The notes below the pieces were generated by a model that was given only the letters and a program-made list of their open reading frames with translations, was not told the DNA's origin and did not search any database. This document shows, one piece after another, positions 1-9,657 of a stretch of 64,000 nt of DNA. This DNA is from an uncultured Acidobacteriota bacterium (GTDB lineage: Bacteria > Acidobacteriota > Terriglobia > Bryobacterales > Bryobacteraceae), in contig CADEFM010000004.1 in the NCBI GenBank assembly GCA_902826605.1, positions 186,001 to 250,000 of the forward strand, written 5' to 3'. Every line of letters begins with the position of its first letter. The first letter of the stretch is position 1. Made by a program: the position numbers and the translations under genes.

Positions 1-692
1 CAGCCGTGCGCCGTAGCATAGCGTAAACGAGAATTCAGCAACGCCAGCTGCGCTCCGTTCCGGCGGGCTTCGGGGATCGTGCACGCACCGGCCATCAGCG
101 CGACTCCCTGGTTGATGCTCAAAGCCGCGCAGGCTACGGGTTTGCCGCCAAGCTCCGCCAGGAACAACACCGAGTCATCTTTGTTCACCACGACCTCGGT
201 CAGGTCCAGAAGGAACTGACGAAGCTCGGGTGTATCACTCCAACCTTCGGCGGCGAGTTCCGCGTAGAGTCTTCGCTCATACACTGCGGCGTTACGGGCC
301 GTAACCGCACTGCGGGAACCAGCGAGTTCGACCACCGCGTTTAACTGCCGATACAGAACGCTCGACATCTCCACAGGCTTGTATCCGCGTTCGACCAGCT
401 TTGCCGTCAAGGGCACACCCGCCAGCGGACAAACTTCGTGGAACGCTGGCGCGCCGAGCGCTTTGAAAAACGCTTCGATTCTATCCAAATCGGGATCCTC
501 GCCGTTCATTCCCAGCCCAAAGGTCTGAGTGAGCGGCGAAGCCACGCCATCGAACATGACGTGCGCGCCGGATACCCGTATCCATTGCGCGCCGACGGAG
601 GGAGCGGCGCGCGCGCGGGCCTCGACAAATTGCGCGCCGCTGAATCCTTCAGCGCCTTCCAACCGTGCGGCAAGTGCAAGATCGGCGAACAT
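1..692 (-). CDS. GNAT family N-acetyltransferase, C-terminus cut by the window edge
   Basis: I read this open frame on the minus strand from an ATG at 692 to the left edge without a stop, about 230 residues. The last visible part, TIPEARRNGAQLALLNSR, fits the acetyl-CoA pyrophosphate-binding loop (R-x-x-G-x-A followed by a helix) of GNAT enzymes. The part before it (MFADLALAARLEG onward) resembles the N-terminal half of two-domain GNAT proteins. Such enzymes transfer an acetyl group from acetyl-CoA to an amine; the substrate cannot be told. It starts 11 bases after the stop of the upstream FMN dehydrogenase, so the two are probably co-transcribed. The family call is fairly sure, the substrate unknown. 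Confidence 0.7.
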   Translation of the reverse strand, partial: MFADLALAARLEGAEGFSGAQFVEARARAAPSVGAQWIRVSGAHVMFDGVASPLTQTFGLGMNGEDPDLDRIEAFFKALGAPAFHEVCPLAGVPLTAKLVERGYKPVEMSSVLYRQLNAVVELAGSRSAVTARNAAVYERRLYAELAAEGWSDTPELRQFLLDLTEVVVNKDDSVLFLAELGGKPVACAALSINQGVALMAGACTIPEARRNGAQLALLNSRLRYATAHG

Positions 693-703
693 CTAAGCGG
701 CAA

Positions 704-1894
704 TCACAGCCGAACGCCGTTTCGCAAGACCGACGCGCGGGTGATCTGCTGGATCGTCGGCGTGCCGCACTGCCGCATGGTCATTTCGAGCTCCGCGCGC
801 AGCAGATCCAGCACCTTTTCGACGCCCTCCTGCCCGAATGACGCAAGCCCGTAGATATAGGGCCGTCCGATGCCCACGGCGCGCGCGCCGATCGCCAGCG
901 CCTTGTACACGTCCGAACCCCGGCGAAACCCGCCATCGACCAGCACGGGGATGCGCGCGCCCACCGCGTCCACCACTTCGGGAAGAATATCGATGGTGCC
1001 TCGTCCCGTCTCGGTGGCGCGTCCGCCGTGGTTTGAAACGATCACCCCATCTACTCCGTGTTCAAGGGCAAGGCGGGCATCTTCCGCTGTATCGATGCCT
1101 TTGAGCACTAGCTTCATCTTCGTCAGCTTCTTGAGGCGATCCACGTACGCCCACGTGGCTTCCGGCGGATTCATCTCACCCGCCAGCCCGTCGAACATGG
1201 GCTTTCCCCGACTGTTTCCGGTGCTGGCGCCCGAGGTGGCGGCATTAGTATGGCAGCTCGAACATACCCGGGTGTCCAGGCGGATGAATCGTGTGGCGGA
1301 TTCCGCATTCCTGCCCGCCAGGAGATCGATGGTCCACGCGAGCACCGGGCAGCCTGCATCCTCGACGCGCTTGACCAGCTTTTCGGTGTCATTCCACGTG
1401 AGCGGCATGTAGAGCTGATACCAGGGCGGCGTGCCCAGCGCCTTGGCCACGTCTTCCACGGGCGTCGACGTGACGGTGGAAAGCATCTGCATGGTCTTCT
1501 TCGCCTTGGCCGCGCGTGCCGTAGCCAGCTCACCCTGCGGATGAAACGCCTTCTGGCTGCCGACGGCGCTGACGTAAATAGGCATGTCCCACGCCGCGCC
1601 GAGAATTTCCGTTTTGAGATCGGCTTTTGAGACATCCACCAGACGCCGCGCTCGCAGTTGGTAATGCGCCATGGCTTCGCGATTCGTACGCAGCGTGGTG
1701 TCGTCATCCACTCCCGAAGCCATGTATCCCCAGTGAGCCGGAGGCAGCGCCGCGCGCGCCCACGGTTCGAAGTCCATTACGTTGAGCGCGTCTTTCAAAT
1801 TGGGGGAAGCTGTCTGTGCCCACGCCTGGGCGGCTAGCGGGCTGGCGGCGAGAAAACGCAGAAATTCACGGCGTGGACGAAAGATGGGGCTCAT
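704..1894 (-). CDS. Tat-exported FMN-dependent 2-hydroxyacid dehydrogenase/oxidase (lactate dehydrogenase/glycolate oxidase family)
   Basis: This 396-residue protein belongs to the FMN-dependent alpha-hydroxyacid dehydrogenase family, which oxidises L-2-hydroxyacids to 2-oxoacids. Diagnostic stretches are VSNHGGR, which carries the catalytic His-Gly-Gly and the substrate arginine, followed by IPVLVDGGFRRGSDVYKALA and AVGIGRPYIYG, the FMN phosphate-binding loop. The N-terminus, RREFLRFLAASPLAAQAWA, is a twin-arginine signal ending in an AxA-like cleavage site. The mature enzyme should therefore fold in the cytoplasm and act in the periplasm, which is unusual because most family members are cytoplasmic or membrane-bound. 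It heads a two-gene unit with the GNAT gene. The exact substrate (lactate, glycolate, mandelate or other) cannot be read. Confidence 0.85.
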   Translation of the reverse strand: MSPIFRPRREFLRFLAASPLAAQAWAQTASPNLKDALNVMDFEPWARAALPPAHWGYMASGVDDDTTLRTNREAMAHYQLRARRLVDVSKADLKTEILGAAWDMPIYVSAVGSQKAFHPQGELATARAAKAKKTMQMLSTVTSTPVEDVAKALGTPPWYQLYMPLTWNDTEKLVKRVEDAGCPVLAWTIDLLAGRNAESATRFIRLDTRVCSSCHTNAATSGASTGNSRGKPMFDGLAGEMNPPEATWAYVDRLKKLTKMKLVLKGIDTAEDARLALEHGVDGVIVSNHGGRATETGRGTIDILPEVVDAVGARIPVLVDGGFRRGSDVYKALAIGARAVGIGRPYIYGLASFGQEGVEKVLDLLRAELEMTMRQCGTPTIQQITRASVLRNGVRL

Positions 1895-2149
1895 GACTGG
1901 CCATTGTACTCGACGCGGCAGCGAGTAGGGATCCTTATACTCGGCTTGAACTCAGAACATCAATCGGTTTTCCATGCGCTCTGGCACTGCTGGTAGGACT
2001 TCAGACGCGTTCACAAGTCGCTACGGGATCGCAGACCATCATCTGGACCGTGCGCGATTTATTGAAGGTGGCATAACAGGGCTACCGCTTCTCGCACGGC
2101 CAATGTTTTGACCGGCAACAATGGCCTGTTTGGCATATAATAAGCTCGC
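1895..2149. other. Intergenic stretch without a recognised gene
   Basis: These 255 bases separate the minus-strand dehydrogenase from the plus-strand ExbB-like gene. Short open frames exist on the plus strand (for example from an ATG near 1974) but none shows a recognisable domain or a convincing ribosome site. The right end holds the TATAAT box described separately. Confidence 0.4.
2136..2141 (+). promoter_or_regulatory. Perfect TATAAT -10 box just upstream of a GTG start
   Basis: A consensus TATAAT lies 8 bases before the GTG at 2150. Transcription should begin at or within a few bases of the start codon, so the message is probably leaderless. No good -35 is seen at 16-18 bases; TTGACC at 2108-2113 is 22 bases away. 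Confidence 0.5.
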
Positions 2150-2521
2150 GTGAACAAACTGCAACGGTTGGAGGCGGTTGAACGGGCTTCGGCGCGTTCG
2201 GCTGCCGTTATTGATGGAGAAATGAAACGGGGATTGAATAGCCTCGCGAGTATTGCGGTCACCGCTCCCTTCATTGGATTCTTCGGAACGATACCAATGG
2301 TGGTCGGTAGCTTCAAGGGACTTGGCACAGAAGCAAGTACCCCGTTTGGCGTTCGCATGGGTCAGGATTTGTCGGAATCGTTGGTTCCTACGGCCTTGGG
2401 CCTTTTCGTCGCCGTGCTAGCTTTTTGCTTTTACCAATACCTCTCTGCGAGGTCAAAAAACTTCGACATCGAGATGAACAACGTTTCTCTTGAGCTAGTG
2501 GACGAATTGGGCCGCCTTTAA
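2150..2521 (+). CDS. Short MotA/TolQ/ExbB-type proton channel protein
   Basis: The 123-residue product carries the MotA/TolQ/ExbB core: a first membrane segment around residues 34-55 with IAVTAPFIGFFGTIPMVVG, the conserved GLGTEASTPFGV loop, and a second segment VPTALGLFVAVLAFCFYQYL around 81-101. Family members (ExbB, TolQ) are normally over 200 residues and begin with an extra transmembrane helix and a large cytoplasmic loop; both are absent. In-frame stop codons lie directly upstream of the GTG, so no longer start is possible. No ExbD/TolR partner is adjacent. It could be a decayed gene, or a short form that uses partners elsewhere. It may be read from a leaderless message. Confidence 0.65.
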   Translation: MNKLQRLEAVERASARSAAVIDGEMKRGLNSLASIAVTAPFIGFFGTIPMVVGSFKGLGTEASTPFGVRMGQDLSESLVPTALGLFVAVLAFCFYQYLSARSKNFDIEMNNVSLELVDELGRL

Positions 2522-2651
2522 GATTGAGGCCATCGACCAAAATTTATCTGACTACCCATCCTGCGTCCTCACCCGCCCCACGCTACACTGGAAATATCCG
2601 CGTGGTTTGCTCTGCCGTTTCGGCTCCAGCTTTTCGCGATTCACTACAACC

Positions 2652-3704
2652 ATGAACCTGAAGATTCTCATTCTGCCCGGCGACGGCATCGGCACGGAAG
2701 TAACCAGTGCGGCTGTCGACGTTCTGCGCGCCGTTGCGAAAAAGTATGGACACACGCTGGAGCTGAGCGAAGGGTTGATCGGCGGCGTCGCGATTCACAA
2801 GACCGGAACGCCACTACCCAAAGACACGCTCGACAAGGCCCTGGCCGCCGACGCGACCCTAATGGGCGCAGTGGGACTGCCGGAATTTGACAATGCGCCT
2901 CCCGCACAGCGCCCGGAGCGCGGGCTGCTGGATATTCGCGCGGCAATGGATGTATTCGCCAATCTGCGGCCAGTGCGCACGTATCCGGAGCTCATTGATT
3001 CCTCTCCGCTTAAGAACCACATCGTGGACGGCACGGACATGATCATCGTGCGGGAACTGACGGCCGGGCTGTACTTCGGGACGCCGCGCGGCATTGAGGG
3101 CGACCGGGCTTTCAACACCATGTCCTACACGCGCGCCGAAATTGAACGTGTGGCGCATGTCGCATTCAAGCTGGCTGCGAACCGGCGCAAGAAAGTCACC
3201 AGCGTGGATAAATCGAATGTGCTGGAAGTCTCCACGCTGTGGCGCAAGGTGGTGGTGGAGATCGCGACGCAGTACCCCGGCATAGCGCTCGATCACATGT
3301 TCGTGGACAACGCCGCCATGCAAATGGTGCTGCGGCCCACCCAATTCGACGTGATGCTGACGGAGAACACATTCGGCGATATCCTGAGCGATGTGGGCGG
3401 AATTCTGGCGGGTTCTATCGGCATGTTGCCTTCGGCGTCGCTAGGCGCGGAACGGGGACTGTATGAGCCGGTGCACGGTTCCGCTCCGGATATCGCCGGG
3501 CAGAACAAAGCCAACCCGTTGGGGGCGATTGGCAGCGTGGCTGCGATGCTCGAGTACACGTTCCGCTTGATGGATGAGGCCAACGCGGTGAACGCGGCGA
3601 TCGGCAAGGTGCTCGCTTCCGGGCGCGTGACCGCGGATCTGAAACCAAAAGGGACGCCAGCCACCACGGATCAGGTGGGTAAGGCGGTCAGCGAGGCGTT
3701 ATGA
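2652..3704 (+). CDS. leuB: 3-isopropylmalate dehydrogenase LeuB
   Basis: LeuB oxidises and decarboxylates 3-isopropylmalate to 2-ketoisocaproate with NAD+, the third specific step of leucine synthesis. The protein from ATG 2652 has 350 residues, the usual length. It starts with [13 protein letters not shown] and carries the [18 protein letters not shown]-type and DNAAMQMV regions and the [18 protein letters not shown] cofactor and substrate signature near the C-terminus. A longer frame runs upstream to 2607, but those residues do not fit the family, so the internal ATG is chosen. It is the first gene of leuBCD and overlaps leuC by the four bases ATGA, which points to translational coupling. 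No leader peptide or T-box was seen upstream. Confidence 0.95.
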   Translation: MNLKILILPGDGIGTEVTSAAVDVLRAVAKKYGHTLELSEGLIGGVAIHKTGTPLPKDTLDKALAADATLMGAVGLPEFDNAPPAQRPERGLLDIRAAMDVFANLRPVRTYPELIDSSPLKNHIVDGTDMIIVRELTAGLYFGTPRGIEGDRAFNTMSYTRAEIERVAHVAFKLAANRRKKVTSVDKSNVLEVSTLWRKVVVEIATQYPGIALDHMFVDNAAMQMVLRPTQFDVMLTENTFGDILSDVGGILAGSIGMLPSASLGAERGLYEPVHGSAPDIAGQNKANPLGAIGSVAAMLEYTFRLMDEANAVNAAIGKVLASGRVTADLKPKGTPATTDQVGKAVSEAL

Positions 3705-5116
3705 GTACAAATGGAAGACCGCGCACGACGGCGGAAAAGATCTGGGACAACCACGTGGTCGCGGAACGGCCCGGGGCGCCGTCGCTGATTTACATCGATC
3801 TGCACCTGTGCCACGAAGTGACCACGCCACAGGCGTTCTCCACGTTGCGCGCGCGCGGATTGAAGGTGCGGCGTCCGGATTTGACGGTGGCGACGATGGA
3901 TCATTCCACGCCCACCACTTCGCGGGAGTTGCCCTTGCTCATGGATCCCGCGGGTTCGGCGCAGTTGCAGCAATTGGAAGACAACTGCAAGGAATTCGGC
4001 ATCCGCCTGTACAATTTGAAAAGCGACAAGCAGGGCATCGTGCATGTGGTGGGGCCAGAACTGGGGATGACGCAGCCCGGCATGACCATCGTATGCGGAG
4101 ACAGCCATACTGCCACGCACGGGGCCTTTGGTGCATTGGCGTTCGGCATCGGCACCAGCCAGGTGGGGCACGTGCTAGCGACGCAGTGTTTGTTGCAGGT
4201 TCCTTCGAAGCCTTACGAAATCCGCGTGGACGGCGCGTTGCGGAACGGCGTGACCGCCAAGGATATCATCCTTGCGGTGATCGCGAAAATCGGCATTGGC
4301 GGCGGCACGGAATGCGTATTTGAATATACGGGCTCGGCGATCCGTGCACTTTCGATGGAAGAGCGCATGACGATTTGCAACATGTCGATTGAGGGTGGCG
4401 CGCGCGCTGGATTGGTTGCGCCGGATGACACCACCTACCAGTACATGGCCGGGCGCGAGTTCGCTCCGAAGGGCGCGGGGTGGGATGCGGCGCTCGCGCG
4501 CTGGAAGCAGCTGCCCACCGACGAGGGCGCGGTGTACGCCAAGCAACTGATCCTCAACGCCGATCAACTGGAACCGATGATCACATTCGGCACCAACCCG
4601 GGCATGGGTATTCCAGTATCGGGCAAGATTCCGACGCCCGAATCGATGGTGGATTTGCAGGCACGCGCCGATTTGGAGAAAGCTCTGAAGTATATGGACC
4701 TGCAACCGGGCAGGCCCATGGCCGGGCACCCCATCAACGTGGTGTTCGTGGGAAGCTGCACCAATTCGCGCATTTCGGACTTGCGCGCGGCGGCGGCCAT
4801 CATGAAAGGCCGCAAGGTGAGTCCCACGGTTCGCATGCTGGTGGTGCCGGGCTCCATGCAGGTGAGACAACAGGCGGTTGCCGAGGGCTTGGATAAGATT
4901 TTCCGCGATTCGGGCGCGGAGTTCCGCGAGGCGGGGTGCTCCATGTGCCTGGCGATGAACGGCGATCAGCTGGAGCCGGGCGAATACAGCGTCTCCACGA
5001 GCAACCGCAATTTCGAAGGACGCCAGGGCAAGGGCGGGCGTACGTTCCTGGCCAGCCCTTTAACCGCCGCGGCCAGCGCGGTGACAGGCGTGGTGACCGA
5101 TGCGAGGAGCCTCTGA
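3701..5116 (+). CDS. leuC: 3-isopropylmalate dehydratase large subunit LeuC
   Basis: LeuC is the [4Fe-4S]-containing large subunit of isopropylmalate isomerase, which converts 2-isopropylmalate to 3-isopropylmalate together with LeuD. The 471-residue length is normal. Visible aconitase-family features are the [20 protein letters not shown] region, [15 protein letters not shown] with the first cluster cysteine, and [15 protein letters not shown] with the Cys-x-x-Cys pair that completes the cluster. The start overlaps leuB by ATGA and the stop overlaps leuD by one base (TGATG), so the three genes form a coupled operon. leuA is not in the window. Confidence 0.95.
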   Translation: MSTNGRPRTTAEKIWDNHVVAERPGAPSLIYIDLHLCHEVTTPQAFSTLRARGLKVRRPDLTVATMDHSTPTTSRELPLLMDPAGSAQLQQLEDNCKEFGIRLYNLKSDKQGIVHVVGPELGMTQPGMTIVCGDSHTATHGAFGALAFGIGTSQVGHVLATQCLLQVPSKPYEIRVDGALRNGVTAKDIILAVIAKIGIGGGTECVFEYTGSAIRALSMEERMTICNMSIEGGARAGLVAPDDTTYQYMAGREFAPKGAGWDAALARWKQLPTDEGAVYAKQLILNADQLEPMITFGTNPGMGIPVSGKIPTPESMVDLQARADLEKALKYMDLQPGRPMAGHPINVVFVGSCTNSRISDLRAAAAIMKGRKVSPTVRMLVVPGSMQVRQQAVAEGLDKIFRDSGAEFREAGCSMCLAMNGDQLEPGEYSVSTSNRNFEGRQGKGGRTFLASPLTAAASAVTGVVTDARSL

Positions 5117-5697
5117 TGCCGATTCCGAAAATCCAGACCATCGAGAGCAAGACCGTCGTAATCCCGATCGAGAACATCGATACAGACCAGATTATTCCCG
5201 CGCGCTTTTTGAAAACGACGTCGATGGAGGGCCTGGGCGAAGGCCTGTTCTGCGACTGGCGCTACAACGCCGATGGCTCGCCCAAGCCCGATTTCGTCTT
5301 GAACCAACCGCAAGCCAAGGGCGCGGAAATTCTGGTGGCGGGCGACAACTTCGGCTGCGGCAGCTCGCGGGAACACGCTCCCTGGGCGTTGAAGCAGTAC
5401 GGGTTTAAAGCGGTCATCAGCTCCTCATTCGCGGACATCTTTCGCGGCAATTCACTGAAGAACGGTTTGCTGCCGGTGATCGTTCCGGCGGATATTCACG
5501 CGGAGTTGCTGCGGTGGCCGGGGATCCAGATCAAGATCGACCTCGCATCCCAGACGGTGACTTTGCCGGGGGGCCGCACCATCGAATTTCCCATCGATCC
5601 GTTCGCCAAGCACTGTCTGCTGGAGGGCGTGGATGAGCTCGGGTATATCCAACAGCAGGAAGCCGCGATCGCGGCCTACGAAGCCAAGCGTGTATAA
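5116..5697 (+). CDS. leuD: 3-isopropylmalate dehydratase small subunit LeuD
   Basis: LeuD is the swivelling small subunit that completes the isomerase active site with LeuC. From the ATG at 5116 the protein is 193 residues, typical for the family. It carries [16 protein letters not shown] near the N-terminus, [15 protein letters not shown] (the substrate-binding GCGSSREHA signature) and [18 protein letters not shown]. An upstream in-frame extension to 4936 lies inside leuC and is not family-like. The start codon shares one base with the leuC stop, so translation is probably coupled. Confidence 0.95.
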   Translation: MPIPKIQTIESKTVVIPIENIDTDQIIPARFLKTTSMEGLGEGLFCDWRYNADGSPKPDFVLNQPQAKGAEILVAGDNFGCGSSREHAPWALKQYGFKAVISSSFADIFRGNSLKNGLLPVIVPADIHAELLRWPGIQIKIDLASQTVTLPGGRTIEFPIDPFAKHCLLEGVDELGYIQQQEAAIAAYEAKRV

Positions 5698-5699
5698 TC

Positions 5700-5728
5700 C
5701 CGCGCGTTTGCGCGTCACGGCCGCGCGG
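5700..5728. repeat. GC-rich inverted repeat after leuD
   Basis: CCGCGCG at 5700-5706 pairs with CGCGCGG at 5722-5728 around a 15-base loop, three bases after the leuD stop codon. It lacks a following T-run, so it is at best a weak hairpin at the operon end rather than a clear intrinsic terminator. The stretch 5729-5898 shows nothing recognisable. Confidence 0.35.
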
Positions 5729-5898
5729 CAGCGATAACGGCCCTTGTTTCCGGAGACTTGCTCTCGCAGGCTCTGCTGGTGCGCCTGCACCAACGCGCAG
5801 GATGGAGCCGTGAAACGCTATATTCGCGAAATTCTCAATGACATTCACCGGCAGCCCACGCTCGCGCGGCGCTACCGGCGCTCCGGTCTGGTCCGCGA

Positions 5899-7020
5899 TC
5901 AGCGCGCGGGAGTGGCGCGTCCCAACACCACCCTGCGGCGCGCACCGGTGACGGACGGCAGATTCGCGGCGCGCCCGCCGGCGAATTCATAAGCGAGCAC
6001 GGCGAACGCGATGGCTTCCTTGGCGTCCGGGTCGATACCGAAATCGGCGCTGCTGCATACGCGCAAGTCCGGCAGGAGCTCCGCTAGACGGCGCAGCAAG
6101 TATTTGTTGTGAACACCACCACCCGAGACGATCAACTCGCGCGGCTGCCCGCCGGCTTGCGCGACTCCCAGGGCGATGGAACGCGCCGTGAACTCGGTGG
6201 CGGTGGCGATGAGATCTCCCATCGCGACGCCGGTTGCGATCAAGCCGCCCACGAACTCCTGGCCGAAGCGCTCGCGGCCGGTGGACTTCGGGGGTGACAT
6301 GGCGAAATAGGGGTCGCGCAACATGGCTGCGAGCAGCCGCGCATGAATCTTGCCACGGCGGGCGAGGGCACCACCCCGGTCATATTGCTGCTTTCCCGCG
6401 GTGTGGTGGCGCACCAGCGCGTCGATCACCATGTTCCCAGGGCCTGTATCGAAAGCGACGATATCTTCCGCCGCCGCCGCACGCGGGATCGCCGTGATGT
6501 TGGCGATGCCGCCGATGTTGAGCGCCACACGGCCGGTGCGGCGGTCGCGGAACAACAGCGCGTCAACGTAAGGCACCAGCGGCGCGCCCTGGCCGCCGGA
6601 AGCAATATCGCGCTCCCGGAAATTCGAGATGGTCTGCACGCCGGTGCGCTCCGCCACCACCGCCGCATCGCCGATCTGCAGCGTGCTGGCCACGCGGTGA
6701 TTGAGATACTCCACCGGCGTGCCTTCGTGAAAGATGGTCTGGCCATGCAGGCCGATCAGGGCCGGGCGATGGCGCTTGGAGGCTTTCAACACCGCTTCCG
6801 CATACAGTTCGCCGAGCAGAAAATGCAGCCGCGCGATGGTGGCGGTATGCGTCATGGCATTGGAGACGGCAAGCAGCGCTTCGCGCACCGCCTTGGGATA
6901 GGGTTCGGAATAAAACGCTAGGGGCTTGATGTGATGACGCGTTTTCGTGTGACGGATATCGACCAAGGCAACGTCGATGCCGTCGAGCGAAGTGCCGCTC
7001 ATCACGCCGGCGACGATCAT
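5899..7020 (-). CDS. anmK: Anhydro-N-acetylmuramic acid kinase AnmK
   Basis: AnmK hydrolyses the anhydro ring and phosphorylates 1,6-anhydro-MurNAc to MurNAc-6-phosphate during peptidoglycan recycling. The 373-residue length matches the family. The N-terminus MIVAGVMSGTSLDGIDVALV is diagnostic (MSGTSxDGxD phosphate-binding loop). GLHGQTIFHEG, NIGGIANIT, VAFDTGPGNMVID and VSGGGVHNKYLL follow in the expected order of an ASKHA-fold sugar kinase. The start overlaps the mutS stop by four bases, so it is translated from the mutS message. That pairing has no obvious biochemical link and is probably organisational. Confidence 0.95.
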   Translation of the reverse strand: MIVAGVMSGTSLDGIDVALVDIRHTKTRHHIKPLAFYSEPYPKAVREALLAVSNAMTHTATIARLHFLLGELYAEAVLKASKRHRPALIGLHGQTIFHEGTPVEYLNHRVASTLQIGDAAVVAERTGVQTISNFRERDIASGGQGAPLVPYVDALLFRDRRTGRVALNIGGIANITAIPRAAAAEDIVAFDTGPGNMVIDALVRHHTAGKQQYDRGGALARRGKIHARLLAAMLRDPYFAMSPPKSTGRERFGQEFVGGLIATGVAMGDLIATATEFTARSIALGVAQAGGQPRELIVSGGGVHNKYLLRRLAELLPDLRVCSSADFGIDPDAKEAIAFAVLAYEFAGGRAANLPSVTGARRRVVLGRATPAR

Positions 7021-9602
7021 CGTTGCAGGTCCTTTTGCAATTCACTGAGTACCTGCAGAGCTTCAATGGGGCGCAGTTCGTCCAGCTTGAGCCCGCGGAT
7101 GCGCTCGGCGATCTGGCCGTTGACAGGCTCGAACAGTTGAATCTGCAAAGGCCCGGGAGCCGCGCCGGAGAGCTCTTCGGTGATGGTGAGTTCGGCGGAT
7201 TCGTGGGTGGCCAGAATCTGGCGCGCCCGTTCGATGACGCTGATGGGCAGCGCGGCCAGACGCGCCACTTCAATGCCATAGCTGCGGTCAGCCGCGCCCG
7301 GCTCCACGCGGCGCAGAAAGAGAATCTGATCGCCGGATTCTTTGACGGAGACGTGCAGGTTGCGGACGCCATCCAGTTGAGACGCGAGTTCGGTGAGTTC
7401 GTGATAATGTGTGGCGAACAGTGTCTTAGCCCGAATGTGTTTGTGGATGTGCTCGACCACAGCCCATGCCAGGGCCAATCCGTCATAAGTAGAAGTCCCG
7501 CGCCCGATTTCATCGAGTACGATCAGACTGCGCTGGGTGGCGGTGTTGAGGATCACGGCGGTTTCCGTCATCTCCACCATGAAGGTGGATCGCCCGCGGG
7601 CCAGATTGTCCGCCGCGCCGATGCGGGTGAACACGCGGTCCACGATGGGCAGCAGCGCGGATTCGGCCGGAACGAACGAACCGGTTTGGGCCAGGATCGC
7701 AAGCAGCGCGGCTTGCCTTAGGTAAGTGGACTTACCACCCATGTTCGGCCCCGTGATTACGGCGATGCATTGGGTTTCCGGATGGAAATAAATATCGTTG
7801 GGAATGAAGCGCTGAGCGTCTTTCTCCGTAAGTTTTTCAATCACGGGATGGCGGCTGGCGACCACTTTCATTTCCCCGTCAGTCGAAAAACGGGGCCGCG
7901 AGTAGCGGTTGTCCACGGCAACTTCCGCGAGAGCAAGGGTCGCGTCCAGCTCGGCGATCGCCGCGGCCGTGGCTTTGATGCGCGCCGCGTGAGCCGCGGC
8001 CAACACTCGCAATTGCTCGAAGAGTTCGCGTTCCAGGGCCAGGATCTTCTCTTCGGCTTCTAGAATCTTGCCTTCCAGTTCCTTCAACTCGGGCGTGGTG
8101 AAGCGTTCGGCGTTGACCAGGGTCTGCTTGCGCTCATAGTCCGGCGGCGCAAGATGCATGTTCGCCTTGGAAATCTCGATGTAATAGCCGAAGACATTAT
8201 TGAAGCGGATCTTGAGCGACGCGATGTTGGTGCGCGCCCGTTCGCGCTGTTCGATCTGCGCGAGATAGGTCTTGCTGTTGCGCGATATGTCGCGCAGCTG
8301 ATCCAGACGCGCGTCGACGCCATCCCGGATCACGCCGCCATCGTTGAGGAGCGCGGGCGGTTCATCGGCCAGCGACGCGAGGACCTGGTCGCGAACCTCG
8401 GCGATCTCATCCAGGCGGGTGTCGATATCGCGCAGTCTCGCGCACTTCGTATTCGCTAGCCGTTTCTTCAAGAACGGAACCACGGCGAGGGAGTGGGCCA
8501 GCGCCGCTACGTCGCGCGGCCCGGCGCTTGCCACACTGATCTTGGATAGCAAGCGTTCCAGATCGAGGATGGACGCGAGGTCCTTGGCGATTTCGGCGCG
8601 CAGGATGGTGGCGCCGTACAGTTCTTCAACGGCGTCCAGACGCTGTTCGATCTCAACCGCGTCGATGGATGGTGCGAGCAGGCGGCGGCGCAGCAGGCGT
8701 CCGCCCATCCCGGTACGCGTGCGGTCCAACACGTGCAGCAGCGTGGAATCGCGCGATTCACCCGCGTACAGGGGCTCCACGAGTTCCAGATTGCGGACGG
8801 TGGTGGCATCCAGAACCAGTGCGTCCGCGCGATTGTGGAACGAGGGGCGCTCCAGGTGATCGAGCGACGTGCGCTGCGTGTCGCGCAAGTAATGCACCAG
8901 CGCGGCGCACGCACCCACGGCCAGTGGGCGGTTTTCGAGTCCGCAACCATCGAGCGACAGGAGGTGGAAGTGGTCGCACAGGCTGCGCGCTGCGTAGTCC
9001 ACGCCGAAGACCCAATCGTCCACATCGGTGCGGAGGCACGGAAAGCGATCGCGGGAGGCGGCAGGCGCCAGCACCTCGCGCACACTCAACGTTTCGAGCG
9101 CCGCGGATACTTCGGATAACTCGATTTCAGTGGCCCGGAACTCGCCGGTGGTGACATCCACGTAAGCGAAGCCCGCGCGGGTATCGCGGGGCATGACGGC
9201 GCCCAGGAAGTTGTTCTCATGCGAGCGCAGGATGCTCGCATTCATGGTGGTGCCGGGAGTCACGATGCGCGTGACTTCGCGTTTCACCAGCTTGGTGGCA
9301 GCGGTAGCCACCTCCATTTGGTCACAGATGGCGACGCGGTAACCTTTTTGCGTCAGACGCGCGATGTAGTTTTCAGCGGAGTGATACGGAACGCCGCACA
9401 TGGGAATGGGCGTGCCCTTCTCCTTGTTGCGCGCAGTAAGCGTGATTTCCAATTCGCGCGCGGCGGTTACGGCGTCCTCGAAAAACAGCTCATAAAAATC
9501 GCCGAGCCGGAACATCAACAGCGTGTTCGGCACCTGCTGTTTGATGCCGTGATACTGGCGCATGAGCGGCGTGGATGGTGGGGCGGACGCCTCAGAGGAC
9601 AT
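7017..9602 (-). CDS. mutS: DNA mismatch repair protein MutS
   Basis: MutS recognises mismatches and small loops and starts repair with MutL. The 861-residue protein has all expected parts: the N-terminal mismatch-reading motif within LGDFYELFFEDA (Phe-x-Glu wedge), the lever and clamp region, and the C-terminal ATPase with Walker A GPNMGGKSTYLRQ, the IVLDEIGRGTSTYDGLA Walker B/signature region and ATHYHEL. PLMRQYHGIKQQVPNTLLMF is a typical MutS1 start. It lies first in a two-gene unit with anmK (ATGA overlap) and is divergent from the APC permease with only 55 bases between starts. Confidence 0.96.
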   Translation of the reverse strand: MSSEASAPPSTPLMRQYHGIKQQVPNTLLMFRLGDFYELFFEDAVTAARELEITLTARNKEKGTPIPMCGVPYHSAENYIARLTQKGYRVAICDQMEVATAATKLVKREVTRIVTPGTTMNASILRSHENNFLGAVMPRDTRAGFAYVDVTTGEFRATEIELSEVSAALETLSVREVLAPAASRDRFPCLRTDVDDWVFGVDYAARSLCDHFHLLSLDGCGLENRPLAVGACAALVHYLRDTQRTSLDHLERPSFHNRADALVLDATTVRNLELVEPLYAGESRDSTLLHVLDRTRTGMGGRLLRRRLLAPSIDAVEIEQRLDAVEELYGATILRAEIAKDLASILDLERLLSKISVASAGPRDVAALAHSLAVVPFLKKRLANTKCARLRDIDTRLDEIAEVRDQVLASLADEPPALLNDGGVIRDGVDARLDQLRDISRNSKTYLAQIEQRERARTNIASLKIRFNNVFGYYIEISKANMHLAPPDYERKQTLVNAERFTTPELKELEGKILEAEEKILALERELFEQLRVLAAAHAARIKATAAAIAELDATLALAEVAVDNRYSRPRFSTDGEMKVVASRHPVIEKLTEKDAQRFIPNDIYFHPETQCIAVITGPNMGGKSTYLRQAALLAILAQTGSFVPAESALLPIVDRVFTRIGAADNLARGRSTFMVEMTETAVILNTATQRSLIVLDEIGRGTSTYDGLALAWAVVEHIHKHIRAKTLFATHYHELTELASQLDGVRNLHVSVKESGDQILFLRRVEPGAADRSYGIEVARLAALPISVIERARQILATHESAELTITEELSGAAPGPLQIQLFEPVNGQIAERIRGLKLDELRPIEALQVLSELQKDLQR

Positions 9603-9657
9603 TGTTAGGATCGAAAAGTTCTATTATCCCGCAACGTGCGTGTTACACTCGGGCACT

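Noticed and set aside
2522-2651. A leucine leader peptide or T-box before leuB
   Set aside because: No run of Leu codons, terminator hairpin or T-box sequence was seen.
5744-5992. A possible small gene on the plus strand after leuD
   Set aside because: It overlaps the end of anmK, is Arg-rich, and has no recognisable family or clear ribosome site.
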